DNA from: Shewanella putrefaciens
GTDB taxonomy: Bacteria; Pseudomonadota; Gammaproteobacteria; Enterobacterales; Shewanellaceae
Assembly (NCBI RefSeq): GCF_016406305.1
Contig: NZ_CP066369.1
Coordinates: 2,312,501-2,376,500, forward strand
Direction of reading: 5' to 3'
Length of the DNA stretch: 64,000 nt
Part shown: positions 1 through 8,201 of the stretch, piece after piece
Layout: each line of letters begins with the position of its first letter
How positions within the stretch are numbered: the first letter of the stretch is position 1
Translations under genes and position numbers: made by a program
The notes under the pieces: model-generated
The model's database searches: none
Told to the model about the DNA's origin: nothing
Seen by the model: only the letters and a program-made list of their open reading frames with translations

Positions 1-32
1 TCTTCAAAAGCACAAATATCAGTCCAGGCCAT
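1..32 (-). CDS. nirD: Nitrite reductase small subunit NirD (5' fragment)
   Basis: Only the first ten codons are inside the window. They read MAWTDICAFE, which fits the typical NirD start (W-x-D-I-C). The ATG lies one base after the nirB stop codon, so the two are almost certainly cotranscribed and translationally coupled. NirD is the Rieske-like small subunit of the cytoplasmic NADH-dependent nitrite reductase. The call rests mainly on position behind nirB and on the short N-terminus. Confidence 0.75.
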   Translation of the reverse strand, partial: MAWTDICAFE

Positions 33-33
33 G

Positions 34-2610
34 TTAGTTCTCCTCTGCTAAAGCATTGACAGGCAGCTCCGATGTTGAAAGCTGAGTTACGGGAATTTGT
101 TGTAACCACTGGCGTTTTTCTTCTGCAGTGGCAGGGCGGATTTGCGCACGCTCTTCAACAAAAACGATGTTTTCATCTGCATCCGGGCTATTAACAAACT
201 GGCGGAAACGTTTCAGCGCTTGTGGGTTTTCCAGCGTGGCTTTCCACTCACAGGCATAGGTATTCACTAAAGCCGCCATCTGGTTTTCCAGTTCTGCCGC
301 TATTCCCAGCTCGTCGTCGATGATGACTTTACGCAGATAGTCCAACCCACCATCCAGTTTTTCCATCCAGACTGACGTGCGCTGCAAACGGTCGGCAGTG
401 CGGATATACAACATCAGAATGCGATCTATGTAGCGGATTAAAGTGTCGGTATCGAGGTCGGTAGCAAATAAATCGGCATGGCGTGGTCTCATGCCGCCGT
501 TACCGCAGACATACAGGTTCCAGCCATTTTCGGTGGCAATAATGCCAATGTCTTTGCTTTGCGCTTCAGCACATTCGCGGGTGCAACCCGACACTGCCAT
601 TTTGATTTTGTGTGGCGCACGTAAACCTTTGTAGCGGTTTTCGATAGCTATGGCCTGACCGACACTGTCCTGCACACCATAACGACACCAGGTGCTGCCA
701 ACACAAGATTTGACTGTACGTAGCGACTTGCCATAAGCATGACCAGTCTCAAAACCCGCATCAACCAAACGCTGCCAAATGGCAGGCAACTGCTCTAAAC
801 GGGCGCCAAATAAGTCGATACGCTGCCCACCGGTAATTTTGGTATAGAGATTAAAATCCAAAGCAACCTGACCTATCACCAACAGTTTTTCTGCGGTAAT
901 TTCGCCGCCGGCAATACGCGGCACCACTGAATAAGATCCGTCTTTTTGCATATTGGCGAGGAAGGTGTCATTGGTGTCCTGCAAACCGACATGAGGCTTT
1001 TTCAGCACATAATCATTCCAGCTCGACGCCAGAATAGAGCCCACTGTTGGCTTACAAATATCACAGCCCAAACCCTGACCATGGCGGCTCAAGAGTTCAG
1101 AAAAGGTTTTAATACCGCCCACCTGAACTAAATGCAGCAATTCCTGACGGGAATAGGCAAAGTGTTCACAGAGGTGATTTTTCACCTCAACACCACGGCT
1201 TTTCAGCTCGTCATCAACCACCGACTTGAGTAAAGCAGTGCAACCACCACAACCCGTACTGGCCTTGGTACAGCTTTTGATACTGGCTAAATCACAGCAA
1301 CCACTGTCCATAGCCGCCACTATGTCGCCTTTGGCCACGTTATGGCAGGAACAAATGGTGGCGCTGTTGGGTAAAGTTAAAGCCGCCAAAGGTGCACCAG
1401 ACGCTGCGGGTAAAATCAGTTGTTCCGGCTGTTTTGGCAGCAGCATATCGTTTAAGGCATAGTGCAGCAGGCTATCGTAGTTACTGGTGTCACCGACCAG
1501 CACAGCGCCCAAAAGCTTTTTACCGTCTTTGCTGACCACCATTTTTTTGTAGACTTGAGCGCGTGGGTCGGTAAAAACATAACTTAAAGCGCCGGGCGTT
1601 CTGGCATGGGCATCACCAATAGACCCTACCTCCACACCCAGCAGTTTCAGCTTGGTGCTCATATCCGCGCCGGTAAAACTTTGCCCGCCCCCTGTCAGTT
1701 GACTGACTACCACACGCGCCATCTGATAACCGGGCGCGACCAGACCAAAAATCTTTTGCTGCCACAAGGCACATTCACCTATGGCGTAAATATGTGGGTC
1801 AGAGGTCTGGCACTGATCATTAACCACCATGCCACCGCGTTCGCCCACAGCTAAACCACAACTGCGCGCCAGTTGGTCATAAGGCCGGATCCCAGCAGAA
1901 AACAGCACTAAGTCAGTCTCTAAACTTTCACCATCGGCAAACTGCAACTGATAACGGCATTCAGCGCCCGCTACTATGGCTTGCGTCGCTTTGCCGGTAT
2001 GTACCAACACACCCAGTTCAGAAATTTTCTGACTGAGCATCTGACCGCCGCCCTGATCCAGCTGCACCGCCATCAGTTGTGGCGCAAACTCCACCACATG
2101 AGTTTGTAAACCGAGTTGTTTCAGCGCATTGGCCGCTTCCAGTCCAAGTAAACCGCCACCAATAACCACCCCAACTTTGCTTACAGCTGCGCTTTGCGCT
2201 ATTGCATCTAAATCCTGCAAAGTGCGGTACACCAGACAATGCGGCTGATCATTGCCAGGAATAGGCGGCACAAACGCATAAGAGCCTGTTGCCAGCACCA
2301 GCTCGTCGTAATAAAACTGACCGCCCTGACTGGTCACCACCAACTGCTGCTCGCGATTGATTTGCTCCACCCAACAATTTAAGCGGTATTGAATACCAGC
2401 CGCCTGATAGGCCTCTTCTGTCGTCAATGCCAGTTGCTCTGCGCTGGTGCCTCTGAAATAGCCGGATAAATGCACCCTGTCGTACGCCAGCTGAGCTTCA
2501 CCACAAAGCACGGTAATTTGCGCCAAAGGGTCTTTGGCTCGTAATTGATCAACAAAATGATGCCCTACCATGCCGTTGCCGATCACCAGAATTTGTTTGG
2601 TCTGCTGCAT
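34..2610 (-). CDS. nirB: Nitrite reductase [NAD(P)H] large subunit NirB
   Basis: This 858-residue siroheme enzyme reduces nitrite to ammonium with NADH in the cytoplasm. Domain order is clear: an FAD site (GNGMVG, about residue 11), an NADH site (GGGLLGLEAA, about 151-160), two BFD-like [2Fe-2S] segments (cysteines about 420/422 with 454/457, then 481 with 516/519), and the sulfite/nitrite reductase part with siroheme/[4Fe-4S] cysteines C636, C642, C676 and C680. Their spacing matches the enteric enzyme. The frame is open upstream to 2724, but I chose the ATG at 2610: an AAGGAC ribosome site precedes it, the protein starts at the usual place, and the upstream part encodes a structured RNA leader. 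nirD follows directly. Assimilatory control is suggested by the sigma-54-like promoter and antitermination-like leader. Confidence 0.95.
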   Translation of the reverse strand: MQQTKQILVIGNGMVGHHFVDQLRAKDPLAQITVLCGEAQLAYDRVHLSGYFRGTSAEQLALTTEEAYQAAGIQYRLNCWVEQINREQQLVVTSQGGQFYYDELVLATGSYAFVPPIPGNDQPHCLVYRTLQDLDAIAQSAAVSKVGVVIGGGLLGLEAANALKQLGLQTHVVEFAPQLMAVQLDQGGGQMLSQKISELGVLVHTGKATQAIVAGAECRYQLQFADGESLETDLVLFSAGIRPYDQLARSCGLAVGERGGMVVNDQCQTSDPHIYAIGECALWQQKIFGLVAPGYQMARVVVSQLTGGGQSFTGADMSTKLKLLGVEVGSIGDAHARTPGALSYVFTDPRAQVYKKMVVSKDGKKLLGAVLVGDTSNYDSLLHYALNDMLLPKQPEQLILPAASGAPLAALTLPNSATICSCHNVAKGDIVAAMDSGCCDLASIKSCTKASTGCGGCTALLKSVVDDELKSRGVEVKNHLCEHFAYSRQELLHLVQVGGIKTFSELLSRHGQGLGCDICKPTVGSILASSWNDYVLKKPHVGLQDTNDTFLANMQKDGSYSVVPRIAGGEITAEKLLVIGQVALDFNLYTKITGGQRIDLFGARLEQLPAIWQRLVDAGFETGHAYGKSLRTVKSCVGSTWCRYGVQDSVGQAIAIENRYKGLRAPHKIKMAVSGCTRECAEAQSKDIGIIATENGWNLYVCGNGGMRPRHADLFATDLDTDTLIRYIDRILMLYIRTADRLQRTSVWMEKLDGGLDYLRKVIIDDELGIAAELENQMAALVNTYACEWKATLENPQALKRFRQFVNSPDADENIVFVEERAQIRPATAEEKRQWLQQIPVTQLSTSELPVNALAEEN

Positions 2611-2663
2611 TTTTATGTCCTTAAGGCCTTTGGCGGTTGACTCGACAGCCAAATTTTGCCCAT

Positions 2664-2742
2664 AAAAAAAGCCCGGCTCCGCACCACCAAAAGGTGGCCA
2701 GAATCCAGGCTTCGTTGCCAGCACACAGCCAGAGCTATGCGC
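2664..2742 (-). promoter_or_regulatory. nirB leader: ANTAR-type hexaloop hairpin overlapping an intrinsic terminator
   Basis: Read on the minus strand, the leader holds a 9-bp hairpin with loop TCTG (2742-2721), then a short stem GGC/GCC closing the hexaloop AACGAA (2719-2708). Next comes a terminator made of AAGCCTGG (2712-2705) and CCGGGCTT (2676-2669), with an inner CCACC-TTTT-GGTGG hairpin and a run of seven T. The hexaloop stem and the terminator stem share bases 2708-2712, so they cannot form together. A hexaloop with A at position 1 and G at position 4 is the known target of ANTAR antiterminators such as NasR/NasT. I infer nitrate/nitrite-dependent antitermination. The second hexaloop usual in this class is not obvious here. 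Confidence 0.65.
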
Positions 2743-2790
2743 TTAAATTCAAATTGTGTTGCATCCGTGATTGCATGCGAATGATGTAAA

Positions 2791-2805
2791 GCACAAAGGG
2801 TGCCA
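2791..2805 (-). promoter_or_regulatory. Probable sigma-54 promoter of nirBD
   Basis: The minus strand reads TGGCACCCTTTGTGC, which has the obligatory GG-N10-GC spacing of a -24/-12 element and a full TGGCAC block. Transcription would begin near 2780, giving about 170 nt of leader before nirB. This placement fits nitrogen-limited (NtrC-type) expression of an assimilatory nitrite reductase. No NtrC site was identified with confidence. Confidence 0.6.
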
Positions 2806-3108
2806 TCTTATTAATCATTTGATTTAATTAGGTAATGGTAATCTGTAAAGCAACGATTTAGTAAGGGGTTGCGTTAAATTGGTGCAAAACAGCACCAAGT
2901 TTAAGCAAGTCACGCCGCTTGCAATACGTCTTCTGAGGCTGTCATTTACAGTATAAAAAAGGGCAGTAACTGCATACACAATTACTGCCCTGGTGCCGAG
3001 CAATTTAGGCTCAACTAAGATGCCGTTAAGCGACCTCAACTTAAACGACATTACAAGCAAGCGTTTAGCCACCGCCGTGGTGATGCTCAGTTATTTCAAA
3101 GGGATGAA
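2806..3108. other. Intergenic region between nirB and the arabinan locus
   Basis: No convincing gene is present. An 82-codon open frame at 2824-3072 (minus) has no recognisable similarity and runs through a terminator hairpin. The region carries that terminator (2957-2990) for the GH43 operon, and the nirB promoter lies at its left edge. Confidence 0.5.
2955..2990 (-). terminator. Rho-independent terminator of the abnA-GH43 operon
   Basis: On the minus strand GGGCAGTAA pairs perfectly with TTACTGCCC across a 12-nt loop and is followed by six T. It lies about 120 bp after the GH43/ricin-like gene and ends the minus-strand transcript coming from 6085. Confidence 0.85.
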
Positions 3109-5004
3109 TTATTTCACCTCTCTAAAATAGAACTGTTGTGAGATGGTGTTTTTCCATACGTCTTCCACAATATTATCGCCATTGGCATAGGAGCCATTGG
3201 CCACTTTCATCGACGAACCGCCCTTACGGGACACCACCCGTAATGAACCATTGGGCATCAATTCGCTGCGAAACTCACTGTCTATCCCATTACAGGCTCC
3301 CAGCTGCAGATTACCTTCATTGGTCACAAGGCATTGAGGCGTAGTTTGGTTTGAAAGCTGGAGGGATTGCAGGCGATAAAAGCCGTCCGTCGTCGGCATG
3401 GCTTGCCACTGCTGGCAGGCACCGCCCGTATATTCAAACTGAGCCACATTAGCATTAGGTTTGAGCTGACATTGTTCGGCACTTACCACGCGGCCACTGT
3501 GGGCGTTGACTATGGCAAATGTCGACACGGGCTCAATTCGCCAATCGGTGCATTCACTGACGCGGTTTTCGCCCGCGATGACTTCAGCGTCGACTTTTTT
3601 GCTACAGTTTTTCGCCTGCAAATTGCCGATTGAGCGATCGTTGGCAAAGCGGAACCATCCTTCACGGGTGGAATCCACCGACCAACGCTGGCAACGGGAT
3701 GCCACCCAAGGGGAAGTATTCAGTGCCGATGAGGCTTCGTCTTGGCACTGTGCTTGGGTTAGAAAGGTCCCCTGACCCACATTGGCAAAACGATACAGAC
3801 CATCGTTACTCGGGTCGATAACCCATTGACTGTTGTCATCCTCACACTTGCCGACACTGACTTTGCCCTTGGCATTAGTCACTAGGCATTGGCCGATCTC
3901 ACGGCTCACGATGCGGTATTTAACGCCTTCCACTTGCGTGGTTATCGGGCCAAACTCACCGCTGGGGACGGGCAGTTGCTTTTTATCCGCCATGGGTTCG
4001 CCAAATTTGGGCAAACCTTTGTTATCCCAAGTAAAGGGCTGTGCACGGGCTGAGCGGGTACCGCTACAACCATCGGAGGCCGATGAGTTGCCATGGTAAA
4101 TAAGCCAATCCTCTTTGCCATCTGGAGACTTAAAGAAACCGTGATGGCCAGGGCCATAGACACCGTTCGCCTTACTAAAGAAGGGCTTGTCGAACTTGGT
4201 CCATGCGGCGGGATCCATAGGATCATCCCCCGTGAGTTCGACCACGGCTAAGGAATAATCCTCAGTGTTACAAAAGCTTGCCGAGTGAACTAAGAAGGTT
4301 CTGCCCTCATGCTGGATAATCTCAGGACCTTCGTTAACGTTTAAGCCTGATTTTTCCCAGTCGTGAATAGGGGTAGTGATCACCCTATGTTCGTCCTCCA
4401 CAGTCCAAGGGTTGGTCATCTTGGCAATCAAGTTCACTTGATCTTGCCCATGCCATTCCGACCAGAGGAAATATAGCTGGCCTTGATGTTCTAAATAACT
4501 GCCGTCGATATTCCAATGGTCCGGCATTGGGGTGCCCTTAAACTTGTAGGGGCCCATGGGATCGCTGCCTTCACTCTCTAGGATATGGTTACGCTGGCCA
4601 TCGAAATTTTCAGCCACGCCCGAGGTGTAAATCACATACCAACGTAAACCCTGTGCGGTTTGCAGTGGGTGGAATTCGAACGCCCAAAAGTTACAGCAGT
4701 TCGACTTATCCGTGCCGCTCCAAATATTGTGGGCCGGAGCATCGGCAAGCCCTGCGATGGTCGGCGATTTACGCATGACCAACTCAGAGGTCCAAGTCGT
4801 AGTGGTCAGATAATAGTTACCATTGTGGTATTCGAGCCATGGATCGGCGCCGTTACGAAACAGCGGATTGGCAAAGGTCTCTGCGGTAATGCGGTTTTCG
4901 TCCGCACTCACGGCAGCCTGTGCGTTACCGGCCCCCAAGCAGGTAACGCTAAGTCCCATGGCCAGCGCAAGCGCCGCCATTAATTTATTGCTAGTTTGAG
5001 TCAT
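3109..5004 (-). CDS. Secreted GH43 glycosidase with C-terminal ricin B-like region
   Basis: A 631-residue exported protein, probably an alpha-L-arabinofuranosidase or exo-arabinanase. Residues 1-30 form a Sec signal peptide ending AQA. A five-bladed GH43 domain spans about 40-350, with likely catalytic base D54 (GADPW), pKa modulator D167 (NIDGSY) and acid E225 (NEGPE), plus the GPGHH motif near 284. The remaining ~270 residues contain repeated QCL..N.G.....C....QW units typical of ricin-type (CBM13-like) beta-trefoils, probably for polysaccharide binding. Its ATG overlaps the end of the upstream arabinanase by 14 bp, with AGGA in front, so the two are one operon. Substrate is inferred from the neighbourhood; GH43 sequence alone does not separate arabinan from arabinoxylan. 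Confidence 0.85.
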   Translation of the reverse strand: MTQTSNKLMAALALAMGLSVTCLGAGNAQAAVSADENRITAETFANPLFRNGADPWLEYHNGNYYLTTTTWTSELVMRKSPTIAGLADAPAHNIWSGTDKSNCCNFWAFEFHPLQTAQGLRWYVIYTSGVAENFDGQRNHILESEGSDPMGPYKFKGTPMPDHWNIDGSYLEHQGQLYFLWSEWHGQDQVNLIAKMTNPWTVEDEHRVITTPIHDWEKSGLNVNEGPEIIQHEGRTFLVHSASFCNTEDYSLAVVELTGDDPMDPAAWTKFDKPFFSKANGVYGPGHHGFFKSPDGKEDWLIYHGNSSASDGCSGTRSARAQPFTWDNKGLPKFGEPMADKKQLPVPSGEFGPITTQVEGVKYRIVSREIGQCLVTNAKGKVSVGKCEDDNSQWVIDPSNDGLYRFANVGQGTFLTQAQCQDEASSALNTSPWVASRCQRWSVDSTREGWFRFANDRSIGNLQAKNCSKKVDAEVIAGENRVSECTDWRIEPVSTFAIVNAHSGRVVSAEQCQLKPNANVAQFEYTGGACQQWQAMPTTDGFYRLQSLQLSNQTTPQCLVTNEGNLQLGACNGIDSEFRSELMPNGSLRVVSRKGGSSMKVANGSYANGDNIVEDVWKNTISQQFYFREVK

Positions 5005-6085
5005 TATTTTTTCCTACTGGTTCAACTAATACGCTTTGGTATTGATTGAGCGCCTTAGGATCGACCACAGGCCAACCTTGGCGCCAGCTCAGTTCAGCCA
5101 TCTTGAGTTTTTGTAGGCCATTATCGGCGGATTCATAGGCATGAAAGACCAAGTAATCTTTACCGTCGAAGGCATAAACACTGTTATGGCCTAGTCCCGG
5201 CCAGGCCTGAGTGCCGTGCAGTAACACTGTGCCGCCACCTTGCGCCATGTCCTTGCCCTCTTTATCAAGATAAGGCCCAGTGACATCCTTGGCGCGGCCA
5301 ACGGCTAAGTGATAGGTGCTGTCATCGCCACGGCAGCAAAGCCCATAGGAAACAAATAGATAGTAATAACTGTCCTTTTTATAGATAAAAGGCGCTTCGA
5401 TTTGCGCAGGGCCTGGCTCAGTTTCGGCAACTAACGCTGGGCGTTCTAACTTAGCCAAGGTGTGCCACTCTTCTGGCTTGGCGATGGAGATAAAATCAGG
5501 ATTAAGTTTGACAAGTTTTAACCCTTGCCAGAAGGAGCCAAAACTCATCCAAGGCGTGCCCTTTTCATCGACAATAATATTGGGATCAATGGCATTCCAC
5601 GCATCGCGATTGGGCACAGATTGAAGAATGATGCCTTTATCTGTCCACTGGTAATCCTTTGAGTTTTTATCGAGGGTTTTATTGACCGTCACCCCAATGG
5701 CGGAGGTGTTTTTACCAAAAGCAGAGACTGAGTAATACAGATAGAACAGCCCATTGTGCTGGATAATATCCGGTGCCCACAAATGGCTATTAAAACCAGG
5801 GGCAATCTCCCTCGCCCAGCTCGGTTCGGTTTCAAATACTCGGCCCGCCAGCGTCCAATGGATTTTATCCTTTGAGGAATAGTAGGTAATGCCGGGGCCT
5901 GTGCTGAAGAGATAATACTGTTCGGCCTCCTTGGCCATCACAGGATCATGAATACTCACCTGCTCGGCACTCGCTTGACCTAGGGTTGCCAATATGCCCA
6001 GCAGCGCACAATTGAACATCTTAAGGTGACGTTTTAGGGCTGTTTTCGGTGTGACTTTTTTCGATGTGACAGTTATCGCTAGCAT
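4991..6085 (-). CDS. Arabinan endo-1,5-alpha-L-arabinosidase (GH43)
   Basis: A 364-residue secreted GH43 protein that should cut the alpha-1,5 backbone of arabinan. A signal peptide ends at about residue 40 (QASA). The mature part opens with HDPVM (base D47), followed by HLWAPDI, AIDPNI (pKa Asp), IEAPFI (acid Glu) and GLGHNSV, the usual endo-arabinanase set. The start is the ATG at 6085 with AAGGAG five bases upstream; the TTG just before it is not needed. It is first in a two-gene minus-strand operon with the ricin-tailed GH43. A predicted AraR site lies 45 bp upstream (6130-6144), shared with the divergent symporter gene. Confidence 0.9.
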   Translation of the reverse strand: MLAITVTSKKVTPKTALKRHLKMFNCALLGILATLGQASAEQVSIHDPVMAKEAEQYYLFSTGPGITYYSSKDKIHWTLAGRVFETEPSWAREIAPGFNSHLWAPDIIQHNGLFYLYYSVSAFGKNTSAIGVTVNKTLDKNSKDYQWTDKGIILQSVPNRDAWNAIDPNIIVDEKGTPWMSFGSFWQGLKLVKLNPDFISIAKPEEWHTLAKLERPALVAETEPGPAQIEAPFIYKKDSYYYLFVSYGLCCRGDDSTYHLAVGRAKDVTGPYLDKEGKDMAQGGGTVLLHGTQAWPGLGHNSVYAFDGKDYLVFHAYESADNGLQKLKMAELSWRQGWPVVDPKALNQYQSVLVEPVGKNNDSN

Positions 6086-6129
6086 CAATTCTCCTTATGA
6101 ACCCCATCCCATTTTACAAAATAGTTATT

Positions 6130-6144
6130 ATGCTATTGTATGAT
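6130..6144. promoter_or_regulatory. Predicted AraR operator, arabinanase/symporter divergent region
   Basis: On the minus strand it reads ATCATACAATAGCAT, sharing the TACAATA core and 6-3-6 layout of the sites at 25772, 25799, 30556 and 30836. A second half-site (TTATCATA) begins at 6153. It lies between two divergent arabinan-related transcripts, so it may control both. The regulator assignment is inferred. Confidence 0.6.
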
Positions 6145-6293
6145 GAATTAAGTTATCATACTATCAGGACAAGGAAGCAACAATCAAATGCAAAAAAATT
6201 AACAGGAGAAAAATGTGTTAACATTGCGGATACGGTAAACCGCAAGGTATCACAATAACTCACTGTTTATAATAAATATAATAAGGATTTCTG

Positions 6294-7700
6294 ATGAGTT
6301 CTCAAAAATTGTCAGTCATTGAAAAGATCGGTTACGGCTCCGGGGACATGGCCGTTAACGTGGTGATTTCGTCAATGATGTTAATTATTACCTTCTTTTA
6401 TACCGATATTTTTGGGCTCAAGCCCGCCGATGTCGGGATCCTGTTCCTGCTGGTCCGTCTCATCGATGCCATTACCGATCCTTTAATGGGCATTATTAAC
6501 GATAAAGTGACCACCCGTTGGGGAAGATATCGCCCCTACTTTCTGTTTATGGCCATTCCCTTTGGTATTTCCGTCTTCTTAACCTTCTCAACCCCGGATT
6601 GGGATTACAATGCCAAGCTTATCTGGGCGTATTCGACCTATATTCTGGTCACTATCATCTTCACCACGGTGACCATTCCGTACATCTCGATTATCAGCGT
6701 GTTAACCGACGATCCAAAAGAACGCTTATCCGCCAACGGTTATCGTTTGTTCTTCGCCAAAATTGCCGCCTTCTTAGTGACCATTATTGTGCCTATGTTG
6801 GCGTCTTCCTGGGGCGGTGAAGATATCGCCGCCGGTTATCAAAAGGCCATGGGGTTGATGGCGTTAATGGCAACACTGTTGTTTTTATTTTGCTTTTTTA
6901 CTACCACAGAGCGTGTGGCCTACAAGGTTGAAACTAAGCCTGTTGCCATGCAGTTGCGATTATTGCTCAAAAACGACCAGTGGTTAGTGTTAACCGCGAT
7001 TTGTGTGATTGGCACCATTGGCTATGTGATCCGCGGCTCAGTGGCGGCCTACTACGCCACCTACTACTTGGGCGGCGATGCCAAAATGCTATCGGCATTT
7101 CTATCGACCGGTGTGGGCGCGGCGATTCTGGCCATGGTGGCTTCGACTTGGATCACTAAGCGTTACTGCAAACTGAAACTGTTCCGCTACAGCCAAATTG
7201 CCGTCGGGATCTTAAGTGTCATCATGTTCTTTGCCGTGCAACCGGGGGACATAGTACTGGCCTTTGTGCTCTATTTTACCATCTCATTTGTGGTGGACTT
7301 ACATGCGCCAATCTTCTGGTCGGTGATTTCCGAGTCGGTGGATTACGGCACGGTAAAAACGGGCCATAGGGTGTCGGGCCTTGCCTTTGGCGGGATCTCA
7401 TTCGCCCAAAAAGCCGGCATGGGCGCAGCGGGGTTTGTGGTCGGTATGTTGCTGACCTATTTCAACTATCAACCTGGTGCAACCCAAAGCGAATTTGCGC
7501 TGACCGGCATTTCATTAATGTTGACGGTTATCCCAGGTGCATTCCACGCCCTAATGGGATTACTGATGTTCAAATACAAGATTTCTGACCGCGTGTATGA
7601 AGAAATCAAACAGGCTTTACCTGAGCAGGCGCACTTCAGTCAAGCGGATGCCAGCCGTGAGGTCAACCCTAAAACAGTGGCGAGCCAAGTCTCGGCCTAA
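6294..7700 (+). CDS. GPH-family sugar:cation symporter (arabinoside uptake)
   Basis: A 468-residue inner-membrane protein with about twelve hydrophobic segments. The N-terminus (EKIGYGSGDMA) and the loop DAITDPLMGIINDKV..RWGRYRPY are hallmarks of the glycoside-pentoside-hexuronide:cation symporter family (MelB/XynB-like). It stands alone on the plus strand, divergent from the endo-arabinanase, with AAGGAT as ribosome site and a strong terminator behind it. The likely cargo is arabinose or short arabino-oligosaccharides released by the GH43 enzymes. That is inference from context, and the family also moves xylosides and galactosides. Confidence 0.88.
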   Translation: MSSQKLSVIEKIGYGSGDMAVNVVISSMMLIITFFYTDIFGLKPADVGILFLLVRLIDAITDPLMGIINDKVTTRWGRYRPYFLFMAIPFGISVFLTFSTPDWDYNAKLIWAYSTYILVTIIFTTVTIPYISIISVLTDDPKERLSANGYRLFFAKIAAFLVTIIVPMLASSWGGEDIAAGYQKAMGLMALMATLLFLFCFFTTTERVAYKVETKPVAMQLRLLLKNDQWLVLTAICVIGTIGYVIRGSVAAYYATYYLGGDAKMLSAFLSTGVGAAILAMVASTWITKRYCKLKLFRYSQIAVGILSVIMFFAVQPGDIVLAFVLYFTISFVVDLHAPIFWSVISESVDYGTVKTGHRVSGLAFGGISFAQKAGMGAAGFVVGMLLTYFNYQPGATQSEFALTGISLMLTVIPGAFHALMGLLMFKYKISDRVYEEIKQALPEQAHFSQADASREVNPKTVASQVSA

Positions 7701-7748
7701 TTCATTTAATGACCATTTAATTCAAATATGGCCATTTCGCTCAAATAT

Positions 7749-7776
7749 AAAAAAGCCCCTGCCAAGGGGCTTTTTT
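7749..7776 (+). terminator. Rho-independent terminator after the symporter gene
   Basis: AAGCCCCT and AGGGGCTT form a perfect stem around GCCA, with A-runs on the left and T-runs on the right, so it can work in both directions. Confidence 0.9.
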
Positions 7777-8137
7777 ATCGCGCCGTATGACATAAAACCC
7801 AAAGCGTTAAATCCAAATCCGCATATAGGAAGCTAAGATGAAACCTGGCCCGACATTTTATAACGTCGACTACCCTATTCCCGCCGACATACTTTTGGAT
7901 GCTTGTCCTTGTTTATCGCCATATGCCCTACTCCTCGGCAAAATCATCATCATTGAAATTCACTCCCACACTCAGGCAGCACTCCTGCCCACAATGTGAA
8001 AACTCCGGCGGCAATATAGCATCTTTAGGTGTAAAGGCTGAATCAGTTAAGTGATTGAAATAGCTATTGGAATAGCTTGTTGTGCGTGCGAGCCTAAACA
8101 ATCGCGCTTCACCTAAGCAATAGCGCTTCACTCAGGC
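7777..8137. other. Intergenic region with a doubtful 53-codon ORF
   Basis: No recognised gene. The best candidate is a plus-strand ORF at 7838-7999 that starts with ATG behind AGGA at good spacing and encodes 53 residues (MKPGPTFYNVDYPIPADILL...). An overlapping 67-codon minus-strand frame (7928-8131) has no clear ribosome site. Neither resembles a family I know; the region may be a gene remnant. Confidence 0.35.
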
Positions 8138-8170
8138 ATAAAAAAGCGGGGCTGCTGAAGCATTCCCCGC
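8138..8170 (-). terminator. Terminator at the end of the ABC importer/GH43 operon
   Basis: On the minus strand GCGGGG pairs with CCCCGC around a 14-nt loop and is followed by six T. It sits 30-60 bp past the last GH43 gene and closes the long minus-strand operon that begins at 18881. Confidence 0.85.
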
Positions 8171-8201
8171 GCTTATCGAATCATTTATGAGTGCAAATGG
8201 A

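Noticed and set aside
2824..3072. 82-codon minus-strand ORF between nirB and the GH43 gene
   Set aside because: It runs through a clear terminator hairpin, has no recognisable similarity and no good ribosome site.
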